Of a DNA stretch of 64,000 nt, positions 23,560-34,012 are shown one piece after another. The stretch's first letter is position 1. Each line of letters begins with the position of its first letter. The DNA comes from Xestospongia muta (taxonomy: Eukaryota > Porifera > Demospongiae > Haplosclerida > Petrosiidae). Position numbers and translations under genes: made by a program. The notes below the pieces were generated by a model. That model was not told the DNA's origin and did not search any database. It saw only the letters and a program-made list of their open reading frames with translations. The DNA is taken from assembly GCA_963693285.1 (NCBI GenBank), contig OY848917.1, positions 6,582,118 to 6,646,117 on the forward strand, written 5' to 3'.

Positions 23560-23945
23560 TATTTCAAGCTCTCTATGACTATTAGTGTGGCCTTATTACT
23601 ACATCTGTAATATAATACAATTCCAAAGATGAAAATAATTTATTTTTACTCTCATATCTCTTGTCCTAATCATTTCCCTTTATATCCACTCACTTCAAGA
23701 TGCATATGTCATGTATAAACCACATCCATTTTCTTATTAGAGGAAGGGTTTTGTTTGCAAAATTTTGCTTTCTGGTACTTATGAAATAAAATACATTTAC
23801 AAAGATGAAAATAACTTATTCTTACTTTCGTGTGTTGCCTCTCATCTCCACTCCCTTCAAATTGTCACGTGTAAACCGCGCCTATTTGGAGGAAGAGTTT
23901 TGATTCCAAAGTATCGTGGGGGTAGATCTATATGTACGCGATTTT
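23560..23945. repeat. Tandem ~150-bp flank repeat (two units)
   Basis: Two units with AATACAATTCCAAAGATG or AATACATTTACAAAGATG, CCACTC, and AAACCACATCC or AAACCGCGCC, then GAGGAAG. The same pair is at 45.05-45.42 kb. From 23946 to 24190 there is a CT-rich stretch (24020-24045) and no gene. Confidence 0.55.
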
Positions 23946-24189
23946 AATTGAAAATTTCTTTACTTAATAAATCTTGCGCTATAAGTGTCCAGGATTAGCT
24001 CCTTTGGACTCTGTTATCTCTCTTTCTCTCACTCTCTCTTTGTTGTATACAAGCAGCTAGTTATACCAATAGTATTGCTATAGTTGTAGTAACTAGTGTT
24101 AAAAAATATCACTAAAACATCTATAACCTACCAATAATTTAATTATAAGTATAACTTCAATATACTCTCTTGGAAAACTTTAAACATTT

Positions 24190-24660
24190 GTCTTGTGTCT
24201 ATTTATTTACAGTATCATCTAGATATATAAGTTAAAATAATCTAATGACAAGACATTGTGCCAAGTACTAATTTTGGAAATGATTTAAGCAAATTTTGAT
24301 GTTATTTTATATTATGAATGTAAGCATCAACAGCTTGTCAACAGAGTAGCTTGATCATATGACAATATCATAGCCATTTTGAAGTGTACACACATGATAA
24401 ACAGTATGATTGAGAGTTACATATTGTTTAGTACTAATATAACACAGATACAATAATAAACATTAACAGGTGTAGTTCATATAATTGCCATTATGTCTTC
24501 AAATTGTCACAATATAGCTAGAATGTTGACTTAATTAAAAGTACTAATTGACTTAAGTTTCAACTAAAGTTTGCTTATAAACACATATAATAGTATGATA
24601 GTTAGTATGATATGTTAATAGTAAATAGCACCACATATTATAGTATAAACAACTTATCAA
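24190..24660 (-). promoter_or_regulatory. Second orphan promoter-like module (J-type)
   Basis: TTTGTCTTGTGTCTATTTA, a TATA-like ATATATAAG near 24222-24230, then ATTTAAGC, GTAAGCATCAACAG and a long match to the region upstream of pseudogene J (about 55285-55560). The gene body that should follow on the left is absent. Confidence 0.45.
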
Positions 24661-24789
24661 AAATTAATAGTTGTTAATTTTCAAAACAATACGTAAGAAT
24701 AATAGAACTTTATTGAAATAAAATATGTTAGTACATGTCATATCGTTTTTGTAGGTACACATGTGAAATATACTTGTGCAGGTGCACAT

Positions 24790-25218
24790 GTGAATTATAT
24801 ATAGCAATATTGTTATGATGATTATTACCATGGTAATTGTTGTAATAGTGATAGATACATACATAGTTACTATGGTAACTATTACTATGGTAATTATTGC
24901 TATGATAATATACTGCCGTCATTTTATGTTAATTGTGACCATGGTAATAGTCTCTATGATAAGATATATAATGTCACTAATATCTGCTGCTATGATGACA
25001 TGGCACAGTTACTAAATCCTACACTTTTGGTAGGAAATTGTTTTTTAGTAAACTTGCCACTTGTGTATGGAAATTAAACAATGTAAATTAATTAAATATC
25101 TGATAGGTTTTGACAGTGTTGATAATAAAATTGAAAGCTTAATGCTACAATTTTTGTCTTAAAACAATAATTGGCTCAATTATCATGGGATCATAAGTAA
25201 CATTTACGAAGCATTGTT

Positions 25219-25252
<34 letters not shown>

Positions 25253-25850
25253 ATTGCTATGACAATGTTGTTGTAGTGATTGTTACAATGGTAGTTATTA
25301 CTATGGTGATAGATACATAAATAAATGCTATGGCAATTATTAATGTGTTAATTATTGCTATGATAGCATGTTTATGAATTTTAATTGGAATGATGGCCAT
25401 GGTAATTAATAGTTTACATGATAATACACAATTTGAGTCATACAACAGTTGCTATGGTGTTATACATGCTGTTGCTAGAGTAATTGTTGCTATGATGGCA
25501 TATATATTGTTGTAATATGTAATTATACATGGAATTAAATAATGGTCATTAATTAAAATATGTGATAAGTTTTGACAATGTCTATAAAATTAAAAAGACA
25601 ATGCTACAATTTTTCCTTCAAAAACTAATTGGCTCAATTTTCCTGGTGTTATTAGTAATGTTGGTATGGTGGAATATAAATGTGTTGTTGCTGTGGCAAG
25701 GTAATTATGATGATGATTTATCATGATAATTGTTGCTATGATAAGATATTATGGTTTGTTTTGGTGATGGTGACCACGTTGATTGTTTCCATGATGTTGC
25801 TATAAAGATATTCATGCTGTTGCTATAGAAATTTTGCTACAGTGATATGT
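24790..25850. repeat. Palindromic CCATGGTAA-type minisatellite in ~500-bp tandem units
   Basis: Many degenerate copies of a short palindrome such as ATTACCATGGTAAT (perfect, 24824-24837) and GTTACTATGGTAAC (24866-24879), with variants TTGCTATGATAA and TTGCTATGGTG down to 25850. They are set in larger tandem units: the stretch from about 25060 to 25200 (AAACAATG...GGCTCAATTATC) recurs at about 25530-25650. A (TA)n run at 25220-25249 separates units. The palindrome resembles the X-box bound by RFX factors. Small open frames here are repeat translations. Confidence 0.6.
25220..25249. repeat. (TA)n microsatellite
   Basis: About 30 bp of uninterrupted TA dinucleotides. Confidence 0.95.
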
Positions 25851-25883
25851 GAGATTGCATGTTCCTGTGCATTAAATTATTAA

Positions 25884-26690
25884 TTCCTTTTAAGAATCTA
25901 CTCTTAAATAGGATGAATGCTCTTTCTACAAAAGCAAATGACCTTAATATAATAAGTGACAGTACAAACTCATGTTACTTACTACCTTGAGGAACAGCAA
26001 TGACAATCTAGACAAGAGACATAATTAACTTAAGACAATATTGTAGCCTTCTTTACACTGAACACATAGCCATCCCATATGATTCCCTTTGCATGTAGAG
26101 TCAGGCTGTATTATATTTATAGTTGCATTTGGTAGACAATATGCAGGATAGCAATGTTCAGTATAACTGACGATATTTCCGTTATCTACAACTCCAAGCT
26201 ATGATTGAGATGGAACATTTATTGTTAATGTATCAATATTACATTATGTAATCACAAATCTTCTTAGAAATGAACTATATACATATGCTTTAGTCTGACC
26301 AATGTATGAGAGTATTGATGGACAGGTTTGTGAAATCATTTCAATTTTATTTGTAGGAAAATATCCCAACACCTCAAAGATTAAATACATTATATATACC
26401 ACTAATGTTTTCTAAAAATATCGTAAAATATAAAAATGTACAACTATTGCTGTAAATAGTTTGAATATGCTGTCTAACAGGTAATAAATGTGTCACATCT
26501 ACTAAATATATATGGCGTCCTCTATCATACTAATGTTCCTCAAATTTATTCATCCTGGTAAAAAATTGAGCATTAGTGGATTAAAATTGAGATCATAAGC
26601 TTTTAGACCAATTGTTATCGTTTCACCAGGATAAACTTTGATTTTGTCATTATAAGCTATATGCAATTGATAGAGCAACAATGAGTGCTA
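25884..26690 (-). pseudogene. Copy I: fragment of a family pseudogene
   Basis: Two non-adjacent parts of the family protein are joined. 25884-26030 matches the last third of the membrane region (the FLPFKS..L segment and the helix before it). 26034-26690 matches the Cys-rich module and the ectodomain end (the KVYPGETITIGLKAYDL segment). About 600 bp encoding the first five helices is missing between them, and stops and frameshifts are numerous. The N-terminal half is absent. Upstream of it lies an intact-looking promoter-type flank (26.7-27.05 kb), so a deletion removed the 5' half of the gene. Confidence 0.75.
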
Positions 26691-26714
26691 AAAACTACTG
26701 AAGATATTTATCTA

Positions 26715-27913
26715 TTTAAGTATTGTATCTATTTAAGTATAGTATCATCTATGTTTATATACGTTACACTAGTCTAACAACATGATGTTGTGAAAGGAAA
26801 AATTGTGAGTATTGGAAATCATTTAAACAAACTTTGCTGTCATTTTATTTTGGAATGTAAGCATTAACAGCTTATGATGATCAACAGAGTAGCTTCATGA
26901 TATGACAATATTGTAGTCATTTTGATGTCTACACACATGACAAACAGTAAGATTGACAGTTACATATTGTTTATAATTATATAGTAATCAATTATAATGG
27001 TGTTATAAGTATTATTAAACTGTATTTACCTCCCTAACAATGATTACTACAACAATAGGTGTGACTGATCATGATTTAAATATGGCTTAAAGGTTCTCAC
27101 TAGTTTACTACTCTATACATAAAGTTGTACTAAATTCTGTCAATCTATAGTCTTCTACAGAGAATGTGACTAATTTCTGTAGCACTAATCTGTTTTTGCT
27201 GAATGTATTATTAAAGATGTATTGATAGCGTATGTAATGCTTTTACTAAACGTTTATAGCTATACTCTAATTATTGAGTATAATAAATCATCCAATAAAT
27301 ATTTAATGATACTAACTTCATAGATAATACAAAAGGTAAAAGCAAGCTATACCTAATAGAAAACTTTTCAATTCCATAAGCCACACCCATCATATTTGCA
27401 TGTGGGTAAACTGAAACTAATTGTTGTCAATGTGCGTGGGTGGATTACGTTTTATTGTTACATACAACAATTATAAGAAATACTGTGACTACAGAAAAAG
27501 TTATAATTTAATTTGAAATAAATATAGTTAGGTTCCAATATTTAGGATTTAGGGTATAGTATTATTTCACATTGTAGTATTGTATTTACTGCTGGGACTC
27601 TGTACACACAGCCTATAATGGACATATCTATGTATTTAACATAAGAGTAATAGAACTACCTGGTAAACCTTTTATACATACCATCCATTATCCATGATAT
27701 CATATATCTGTGGTGAAGTTTGTTCTTTGGGATAAGTGCTGGCAGGTAGGTAAGTTTACTGCTTATTCTAGAGTAACTACAGACATTTTGCCTATATTAA
27801 GAGTTGCTATGCATTGCTAGCTAAAGTATGCATGAGTTGTATAGTTAAGCATGGCAGACAAGCTTGCTTGATATATCTATAATCAGCTGCTTTTCCAATA
27901 AGGGCAAGAATGT
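26715..27913. repeat. Segmental duplication 3, copy 1
   Basis: About 1.2 kb matching 50800-52000 at an offset near 24,080-24,090, with small indels (for example a 12-bp GTTTTATTGTTA segment present only here near 27450). It begins in a promoter-like flank (TATCTATTTAAGTATAGTAT) and runs into anonymous AT-rich sequence. No gene seen. Confidence 0.8.
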
Positions 27914-28404
27914 CTAGCATTTTTCTTCTTTTAAGCAAGATATGCCTATATTTTCATTGACAAACACGACTAGCTACTCTCTCAGCAGAGCGAGTACTCC
28001 TTATGTGCATGTTTCCAATATGTGAATGTCTTAGGGTCTGATCTAGGAATTTGATGTAAGAGGAGGGAGACCGATTGTGTGGGGTACTGATAAAAGGTGA
28101 ATTTATACATACATTTTATAAAACATTTAAACAAATTATTTTAACTGTTTGTATCTGGACGTAACTCATAAATAATGAATGTTTATAACAAATTTATTAA
28201 AACTACAGAGAAATGCTTCCAAGTTGGGCTTTGTGTCTACATGCCTCCCTCCTCCTCCACACTGGATCCGTTGCTCACATGTCTTTTCATATACAGAACA
28301 GTAGAGATCATGTTCCTTATTATGTATCATGGGAAGGAACACATCATGTACATGAAGGGATAGTCTATACATATAAGACTGTTGCCCAGCTTTCCATGTA
28401 AAGA

Positions 28405-28890
28405 AATTCACTAGCCTTGCTTTACCCTGTTGGAAGAATGGTTAGCTTTGGATGCACATACTTGTATAGGCCACAAAGAGAAAGTTGCTCGACATGCTTG
28501 CCTCTGTGTAGAAAAGTAGCCAATCACATTTGTTAACAAGAAGATATGCATACATGTATAGGTATGCTTACCAATGACTAGAAAGTTATTAAACACGCTT
28601 GCCCCTGTTAGAAGAGTAGCTAAACATTTTTATACTTGACAAGATGTACATGCATAATCATGCTTACCCATGAGAACACATCACTAGGCATGCTTGTCCC
28701 TATTTAAAGACCCATTAGTCCTGATTGGACATGTTTATATAAGGAGATACATCCATGACGTGAAAATTGCTAGGCGTACTTACCTCTGTTGGGAATAGCT
28801 AGTCATGTTTGTAGACAAATAATATGTATACATAAATAGACATGCTTGCCGATGAGGAGAAAGCTACTTATAGGTATGCTTGTTTAGAAT
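28405..28890. repeat. Minisatellite, ~95-bp units
   Basis: About five degenerate tandem units, each starting with a form of GGCATGCTTGCCCCTGTT, followed by AGAGTAGCTA, CAT(G/T)TTTGTA.ACAAG, then GCATGCTTACC.ATGAG. Unit starts are near 28412, 28494, 28591, 28687, 28772 and 28876. From 27914 to 28405 there is anonymous sequence with isolated copies of the motif. Confidence 0.7.
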
Positions 28891-29589
28891 ATAAGAGTGG
28901 TGAATAGAGTACACAAGGCTTCATGTTAGCTTTTGCTCTTGACATAGAGTCTGCTGTTACAGTTTATGTTAATGGCAAACAGCGCCTAAAATAGCAGAAA
29001 TTTACAACTAGTAGTATTAGTTTATCTCATAATATTGTTTTTATGTGCACTATAATAATACATCACATTCTGTTGTGCACTAAATATATAGCAGTTGCAG
29101 TTAACACTTATAGAGTTCAGTATAACTTAGCTTGGTACAACATAAATCAATTCTATCAGATCAACTTCCATGTAATGACTATATTAGATAACTCTGATGC
29201 TCAACTAATTTATGTATAATTCAAAACCTTACCTGAATTTTAATTTCTATAAATGGCTATGTTGGATAATGAACTCAATGAGTTGATGAAGTCATTTAGT
29301 ATGAGTATGTTCATTTTAATTGAGTTAATGATGAGAAAACTAGGATATGCACCATGTACCTTATGTTTTTTCCTTTTTCCCTCAGTTATAGCTACATTTA
29401 TCTCGTATAATGCTAATATATTTAAAGTTAATCCTCATTACATAATCAACCATCATGTAGTTAATTTCCTTCTGTTAAAATTGTCAATAGTCTTCTTGTA
29501 CCATTTAATGCTTGTAAAGTTGATTTATATTTTTCTTGCTATATATAGAAAAAATTCAAACTGGAATTGCATTTGTTGTTTTTAAATTG
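28891..29589. other. Anonymous AT-rich region
   Basis: Nothing recognised. A 110-codon open frame at 29253-29585 encodes a hydrophobic, low-complexity peptide without any family motif, and is probably chance. Confidence 0.4.
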
Positions 29590-29919
29590 TAATAATTTCT
29601 TTTTCTCCACACAACCAATCTGTGTTCTACTGAGATTGTGAAAATTATCTTGAATAGATTCTTATAGTTGTTAGCATTCTTTAATTGATGACTATACAAA
29701 ATAGCAAAAATGCATACTATATAAAAACATGTATCTTATTAAATAGAATTAATAATTATGAACTATTTCCTTTTTATTTAGAAATATTTACATCATTGAA
29801 ATTAGAATCATTGTTTTGTGTGGTGATAAGACAAACACTAAATGATCTTAGTATAATTACTTATTAAAAAATCAATAATAGCAAACATGGGTTAAAGTTG
29901 TAATCATTTAAGTATGCAG
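29590..29919. other. 3' flank of copy C
   Basis: Matches the 3' flank of copy E at about 46630-46970 (ACAATCAATCTGTGTT, TTCTTTAATTGAT and AAATAGAATTAATAATTAT-type blocks). Different from the 3' flank shared by B and D. Confidence 0.5.
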
Positions 29920-30913
29920 TTACAGTTCTTCATACTGAAAAGAATCATCATCTCTTAGCAGAGGTGCCACATATTCTCGAGATCTAGCTCTGTTCTTTCT
30001 GAATATTTTCTTCATCATCTTGCATTTTCCATTATTTTAAAAAATTTGCACACATTTCCTGATACAATGAAAACGTCTCATTGATAAATAACTATGATAT
30101 AACAGGATGACAAAGTAAGAAAGCTGACAACAATCGTAATTATTGATATGGTTGCAATAGTACTCTCTGATGAGCTATATGCAAGATGTGTAACAAAATT
30201 GACCAAAAGTAGTACCATAAACCACAAGTCTAATGCATTCAGGATATTATTCTTAAATGGTAAGAATGCACTTTCTGAAAAAGTAAACGACCCCAATATA
30301 ATAAGTGACAGTACAAGCTGTAGTGTCATGTTACTACCTTGAAGAACAGCATTTACAATGTAGACAAGAGACATAACTATTAACCTTAAACCAAACCAGT
30401 ATCTTAAATTCTCTTTGTAAGGTCCACGAATAACATCAATAAATGGACAAAAATATCTGGCAATGAAACGATTTCTTAACATTTTAACACCAAACAATCC
30501 AACCAATGTAAAAGCTATAATAAAAAGGAAGAGCACTGTTATGCTAACACACACTAGTGCAATATGGAAACGATTCTGACCATAAAGGACACTGCCATCA
30601 CTAAACCAAACCAGTAATGTACCAGAATTGTTAGTGCTATTATAATAAATGCGTGCTGGTGTGAGAACAAGTAATGATATGGATAACAGATCTGAGTAGG
30701 AGATGTACATCAATGTTACTAGTACTTGTACAGAGGACCCAACAATAAGATTAACTAATCCTGGTAGAACATTGACTTAGGAGGACAATAACAGCAACTA
30801 TTAGCCAAAAGTAAAGTGGAAAAAAGAACAATATAGTGGTCTTGCCAAGCTCATTGACATCACTTGTTATACACACAGATATATCCCATTAATATTTATG
30901 AAAGTTAGCAAAT

Positions 30914-30918
30914 ATACC
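30914..30918. repeat. Target-site duplication ATACC of gypsy element 2
   Basis: ATACC before the left LTR is repeated at 34013-34017 after the right LTR. The joined flanks match the uninterrupted coding sequence of copy D. Confidence 0.88.
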
Positions 30919-31102
30919 TGTAGTATATGAATATTTTATAATGTGTGTGGGTGCATCTTTTTGTTTTCTGAGCATCCTCAGTAGTAGAGCACATGAGTAG
31001 GAGAACACATGATTGAATTGATGTTTGTCTGTTAAGTCTTTATCTTATTTGTGTTGAGTTATCATTTATAATCACCTATCTCGGTCAACTACATATATTA
31101 CA
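30919..31102 (+). repeat. Left LTR of gypsy element 2
   Basis: 184 bp, TGTAGTATATG... to ...ATATTACA. Nearly identical to the right LTR at 33831-34012. Confidence 0.93.
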
Positions 31103-31103
31103 T

Positions 31104-31116
31104 TGGCGACGAGGAT
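31104..31116 (+). promoter_or_regulatory. Primer-binding site of gypsy element 2
   Basis: TGGCGACGAGGAT, one base after the LTR, identical to the site of gypsy element 1. Same inferred serine-type tRNA primer. Confidence 0.65.
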
Positions 31117-31798
31117 GTCTACAGTGCCTATTAGTACGTTTGGACGAATAGAACAGTTCGATCCAGAGCTCGAGTCGTTTGCTACCTATGAAGAGAGAAT
31201 ACGATTGTTCTTTGAAGCAAATGATATAGCGGAAGAGAAAAAGGTACCCATTTTTATAAGTATAATTGGGACAAGAAGCTACTCTTTGCTTCGTGATTTG
31301 TTACTCCCGGACAAACCGAGAGACAAAGACCTCAAAACGCTCATGGAAGTCTTAAAGGCACATTACGAGCCCACACCATCGGTTATAGTGAAGAGATTTA
31401 ACTTTTATCGTAGAGACCAGAAGATAGGTGAATCAGTGGAAGAGTTCAAGGCAGAATTAAAGAAGCTGTCTACACATTGCTCGTTTGGGACTCATCTCGA
31501 TGATGCGCTCAGAGATAGATTCGTCTGTGGATTGAGAAGTACCATAGTTCAGAAGAAATTACTTGCAGAGAAAAATTTAACGTTCGCTGGAGCAGTAGAA
31601 ACTCCTAGTAATATGCAACGTGTGGAAAGTCAGGCACGTACTATGAACAGTTCTGGGGACTCCTGCACAACCCCTAGTATTCAGAAAGTGACCCCTCATC
31701 ATGGGCAACAGTCTTGTATTCATTGTGGAAAGTCTAACCACACTTCAGGTCAGTGTCGTTATAAGGACACACTATGCCTAGAAATGTACAACAATTAA
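31115..31798 (+). CDS. Gypsy element 2 Gag (C-terminus altered by deletion)
   Basis: Start at ATG 31115, overlapping the end of the PBS. Gag capsid-like sequence: IEQFDPELESFATYEERI at the N-terminus, KPRDKDLKTLMEVL, VIVKRFNFYRR and RDRFVCGLRS, homologous to the gag of gypsy element 1. One zinc knuckle (CIHCGKSNHTSGQC, CX2CX3HX4C as in element 1) is followed by the start of a second (DTLC). The frame is then fused at the internal deletion and stops at 31798, so the second knuckle and any Gag-Pol junction are lost. Otherwise uninterrupted, about 228 aa. Confidence 0.85.
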   Translation: MSTVPISTFGRIEQFDPELESFATYEERIRLFFEANDIAEEKKVPIFISIIGTRSYSLLRDLLLPDKPRDKDLKTLMEVLKAHYEPTPSVIVKRFNFYRRDQKIGESVEEFKAELKKLSTHCSFGTHLDDALRDRFVCGLRSTIVQKKLLAEKNLTFAGAVETPSNMQRVESQARTMNSSGDSCTTPSIQKVTPHHGQQSCIHCGKSNHTSGQCRYKDTLCLEMYNN

Positions 31799-32403
31799 GA
31801 TCCTTTTTGGGACTTTTACACTATTATAGTAAATTTATCCCCAACCTAGCCTCATTACTTGCCCCATTAACCAACCTCTTAAGAAAGAATATCAAGTGGG
31901 AATGGTCAGACAAGTGTGAAGAAGCCATGTTAGCAGTCAAAGAAAAATTAGTCTCAGCTGATGTATTAGTACACTATGACCCTTGTCTACCAATAAAGCT
32001 TGCTACAGATGCCTCCTCCTATGGACTAGGTGCAGTTATATCACATGTATACCCTGATAATTCTGAATGACCTATAGCATTTGCATCTAGAACCTTATCT
32101 ACAGCAGAGCGAAACTATGCCCAAATTGAAAAAGAAGCTTTATCATTAGTGTTTGGTGTTCGCAAATTCAATCAATATCTATATGCTAGAAAATTTACCC
32201 TAGTTACAGATCATAAGCCGTTAACATCTATATTGGGTCCAAAAACTGGTATCCCACCTTTAGCAGCTGCTAGACTACAGCGATGGGCTATATTGTTATC
32301 AGCATATCAATACGACATAGTTTATCGTGACACTAAGTCTCATGCCAACACTGATGCTCTATCAAGATTACCACTTCATTGTTTAGAAGAGCATACTAGT
32401 TGA
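31772..32403 (+). pseudogene. Gypsy element 2 RT end and RNase H
   Basis: Starts within the connection region (VQQLRSFLGLLHYYSKFIPN), continues with ATDASSYGLGAVISH, then a stop (TGA at 32068-32070), then [41 protein letters not shown] and ADALSRLP-type NTDALSRLP. The RT palm with its YxDD motif is missing. The reading frame is otherwise maintained to the stop at 32403. Confidence 0.85.
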
Positions 32404-32467
32404 GAGCCTACCTATAACATCATCTCAGTTAGAGAATGCTACACGATATGATCCTATTCTTGGTAAA

Positions 32468-33763
32468 GTGTTACACTATACTCGTTATGGATGGCCTGAT
32501 ATAGTCCCTTCTGAATTACAACCCTATTTCAACAGACGTAATGAATTAACCATTGAATCTAATTGTATTCTTTGGGGTATCAGAGTAGTAATACCAAACA
32601 AGTTTCATAAGAAAGTATTGAATGAGTTACATGAAAGCCATATGGGCATTTGTAAAATGAAATCTCTTGCTCGTAGTCATGTTTGGTGGCCAGCAATAGA
32701 TCGAGAAATCGAATCTCTTAGTAAATCATGTGAGGCTTGCTTAGCAATGAAGAATACACCAGTCCCTGCACCATTACATCCATGGGCATGGCCCCAAAGA
32801 CCTTGGCAGCGTATCCACATAGATTTTGCAGGTCCAATATTTGGCAAGACATATCTCTTGATCATTGACGCTCATTCTAAATGGCCTGAGATATGGGAAG
32901 TATCGCCAATGTCAAGTTTTAAGACTATTGAAATTTTGCGTCATGCATTTTCAGTGTTTGGATTACCTGAACAAATAGTATCGGATAATGGGCCTCAATT
33001 TATTTCTAGTGAATTCTCGACCTTTTGTAAAAAGAATGGCATTAAACACATACGCTCAGCTCCTTATCATCCCTCAACAAATGGAGCTATCGAAAGATTT
33101 GTTCAAACATTTAAAAGAGCATTAAAGTCAGGACAAAAGGAAGGAAGACAGACATTTCAGATTATCTCTAATTTCTTGTTAAAGTATAGATCTACTCCTC
33201 ATAGTGTCACTGGAGTGTCTCCATGTTCTTTAATGTTAAAGAGAGAAGTAAGGACAGTGTTATCTCTTTTAAGACCAACTCAAGATCAAAAAGTTGCTAG
33301 TCGACAAGCTGATCAAAAAGCTAACCATGACAAGTCAAGCAGGTTAAGAAGCCTTACTATTGGTCAAGAAGTAATGGTCAGAAGTTATCGTAATAAAGTG
33401 GAGAAATGGGTCTCAGGTATAATTGTTAGTAAAAGTGGAAATCTTACTTATCTAGTGGAACTGTCGGATGGAACACAATGTAAAAGGCACATTGACCAAC
33501 TATCTAGTAGAGAAGTAGTTAATGTACAAGAAGAGTCTATTGATACGTATGATTTTACTACCACTCAAAGTGATGATACACCACAAGATGGCAATAGTGA
33601 TAGTAATTTACCTAGTTCTGAGAACAACCCAAATGAAACTAACACAAGTGAAAATTTGTCAAGTATTCCTACCGATAATGATACACCCAATAATGTTCGT
33701 TCTTCTCCATATCCTCAACGAAATCGTAGACCTCCCGTGAGGTATTCAGAACAGTATTGGTAA
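32468..33763 (+). CDS. Gypsy element 2 integrase region, open
   Basis: A 431-codon frame. It holds the zinc-binding module (H..H then CEACLAMKN), the core with an intact D-D-E arrangement (HIDFAGP, SDNGPQF, GAIERFVQTF), and a C-terminal domain ending in a Pro/Arg-rich tail with YPQRNRRPPVRY. It is in a different frame from the RNase H segment, with the break in 32404-32467, so it would not be made as part of Pol unless the frame is bridged. Integrase inserts element DNA into the host genome. The preserved triad contrasts with the decayed integrase of gypsy element 1. Confidence 0.88.
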   Translation: MLHYTRYGWPDIVPSELQPYFNRRNELTIESNCILWGIRVVIPNKFHKKVLNELHESHMGICKMKSLARSHVWWPAIDREIESLSKSCEACLAMKNTPVPAPLHPWAWPQRPWQRIHIDFAGPIFGKTYLLIIDAHSKWPEIWEVSPMSSFKTIEILRHAFSVFGLPEQIVSDNGPQFISSEFSTFCKKNGIKHIRSAPYHPSTNGAIERFVQTFKRALKSGQKEGRQTFQIISNFLLKYRSTPHSVTGVSPCSLMLKREVRTVLSLLRPTQDQKVASRQADQKANHDKSSRLRSLTIGQEVMVRSYRNKVEKWVSGIIVSKSGNLTYLVELSDGTQCKRHIDQLSSREVVNVQEESIDTYDFTTTQSDDTPQDGNSDSNLPSSENNPNETNTSENLSSIPTDNDTPNNVRSSPYPQRNRRPPVRYSEQYW

Positions 33764-33818
33764 CATGTATTGTATGGTTGATTATTTTTTGTTGTTATGT
33801 CTTAATTTGTTTTGTGTA

Positions 33819-33830
33819 GGTGGGGAGGAA
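33819..33830 (+). promoter_or_regulatory. Polypurine tract of gypsy element 2
   Basis: The G/A-rich run GGTGGGGAGGAA directly precedes the right LTR. Confidence 0.7.
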
Positions 33831-34012
33831 TGTAGTATATGAATATTTTATAATGTGTGTGGGTGCATCTTTTTGTTTTCTGAGCATGCTCAGTAGTAGA
33901 GCACATGAGTAGGAGAACACATGATTGAATTGGTTTGTCTGTTAAGTCTTTATCTTATTTGTGTTGAGTTATCATTTATAATCACCTATCTCGGTCAACT
34001 ACATATATTACA
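33831..34012 (+). repeat. Right LTR of gypsy element 2
   Basis: 182 bp. Differs from the left LTR at GAGCATGCTCAG (C there) and in a 2-bp indel in GAATTG(AT)GTTTG. Confidence 0.93.

Larger units (their letters stand above)
30919..34012 (+). mobile_element. Gypsy element 2: young, internally deleted Ty3/gypsy retrotransposon
   Basis: LTRs at 30919-31102 and 33831-34012 differ by one substitution and a 2-bp indel, so insertion is recent. PBS TGGCGACGAGGAT at 31104, polypurine tract just before the right LTR, 5-bp target duplication. gag is intact. About one pol-length segment with protease and most of the reverse transcriptase is missing: the zinc-knuckle region of gag jumps near 31770 straight into the end of RT. 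RNase H and integrase follow, with one stop (32068) and a frame break near 32400-32467. It is non-autonomous. It lies antisense to copy C. Confidence 0.95.

Noticed and set aside
23765..23947. 60-codon open frame repeated at 45230-45412
   Set aside because: Part of the ~150-bp tandem flank repeat shared by the duplicated flanks. No coding signature.
24664..25445. Open frames rich in Ile, Thr, Tyr, His and Asn on both strands
   Set aside because: Translations of the CCATGGTAA minisatellite.
28405..28890. Possible CRISPR array (regular repeats)
   Set aside because: Units are degenerate over their full length with no constant repeat/variable spacer pattern, and the genome is eukaryotic.
29253..29585. 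110-codon hydrophobic open frame
   Set aside because: AT-rich low-complexity translation with no homolog in the window and no promoter block in front.
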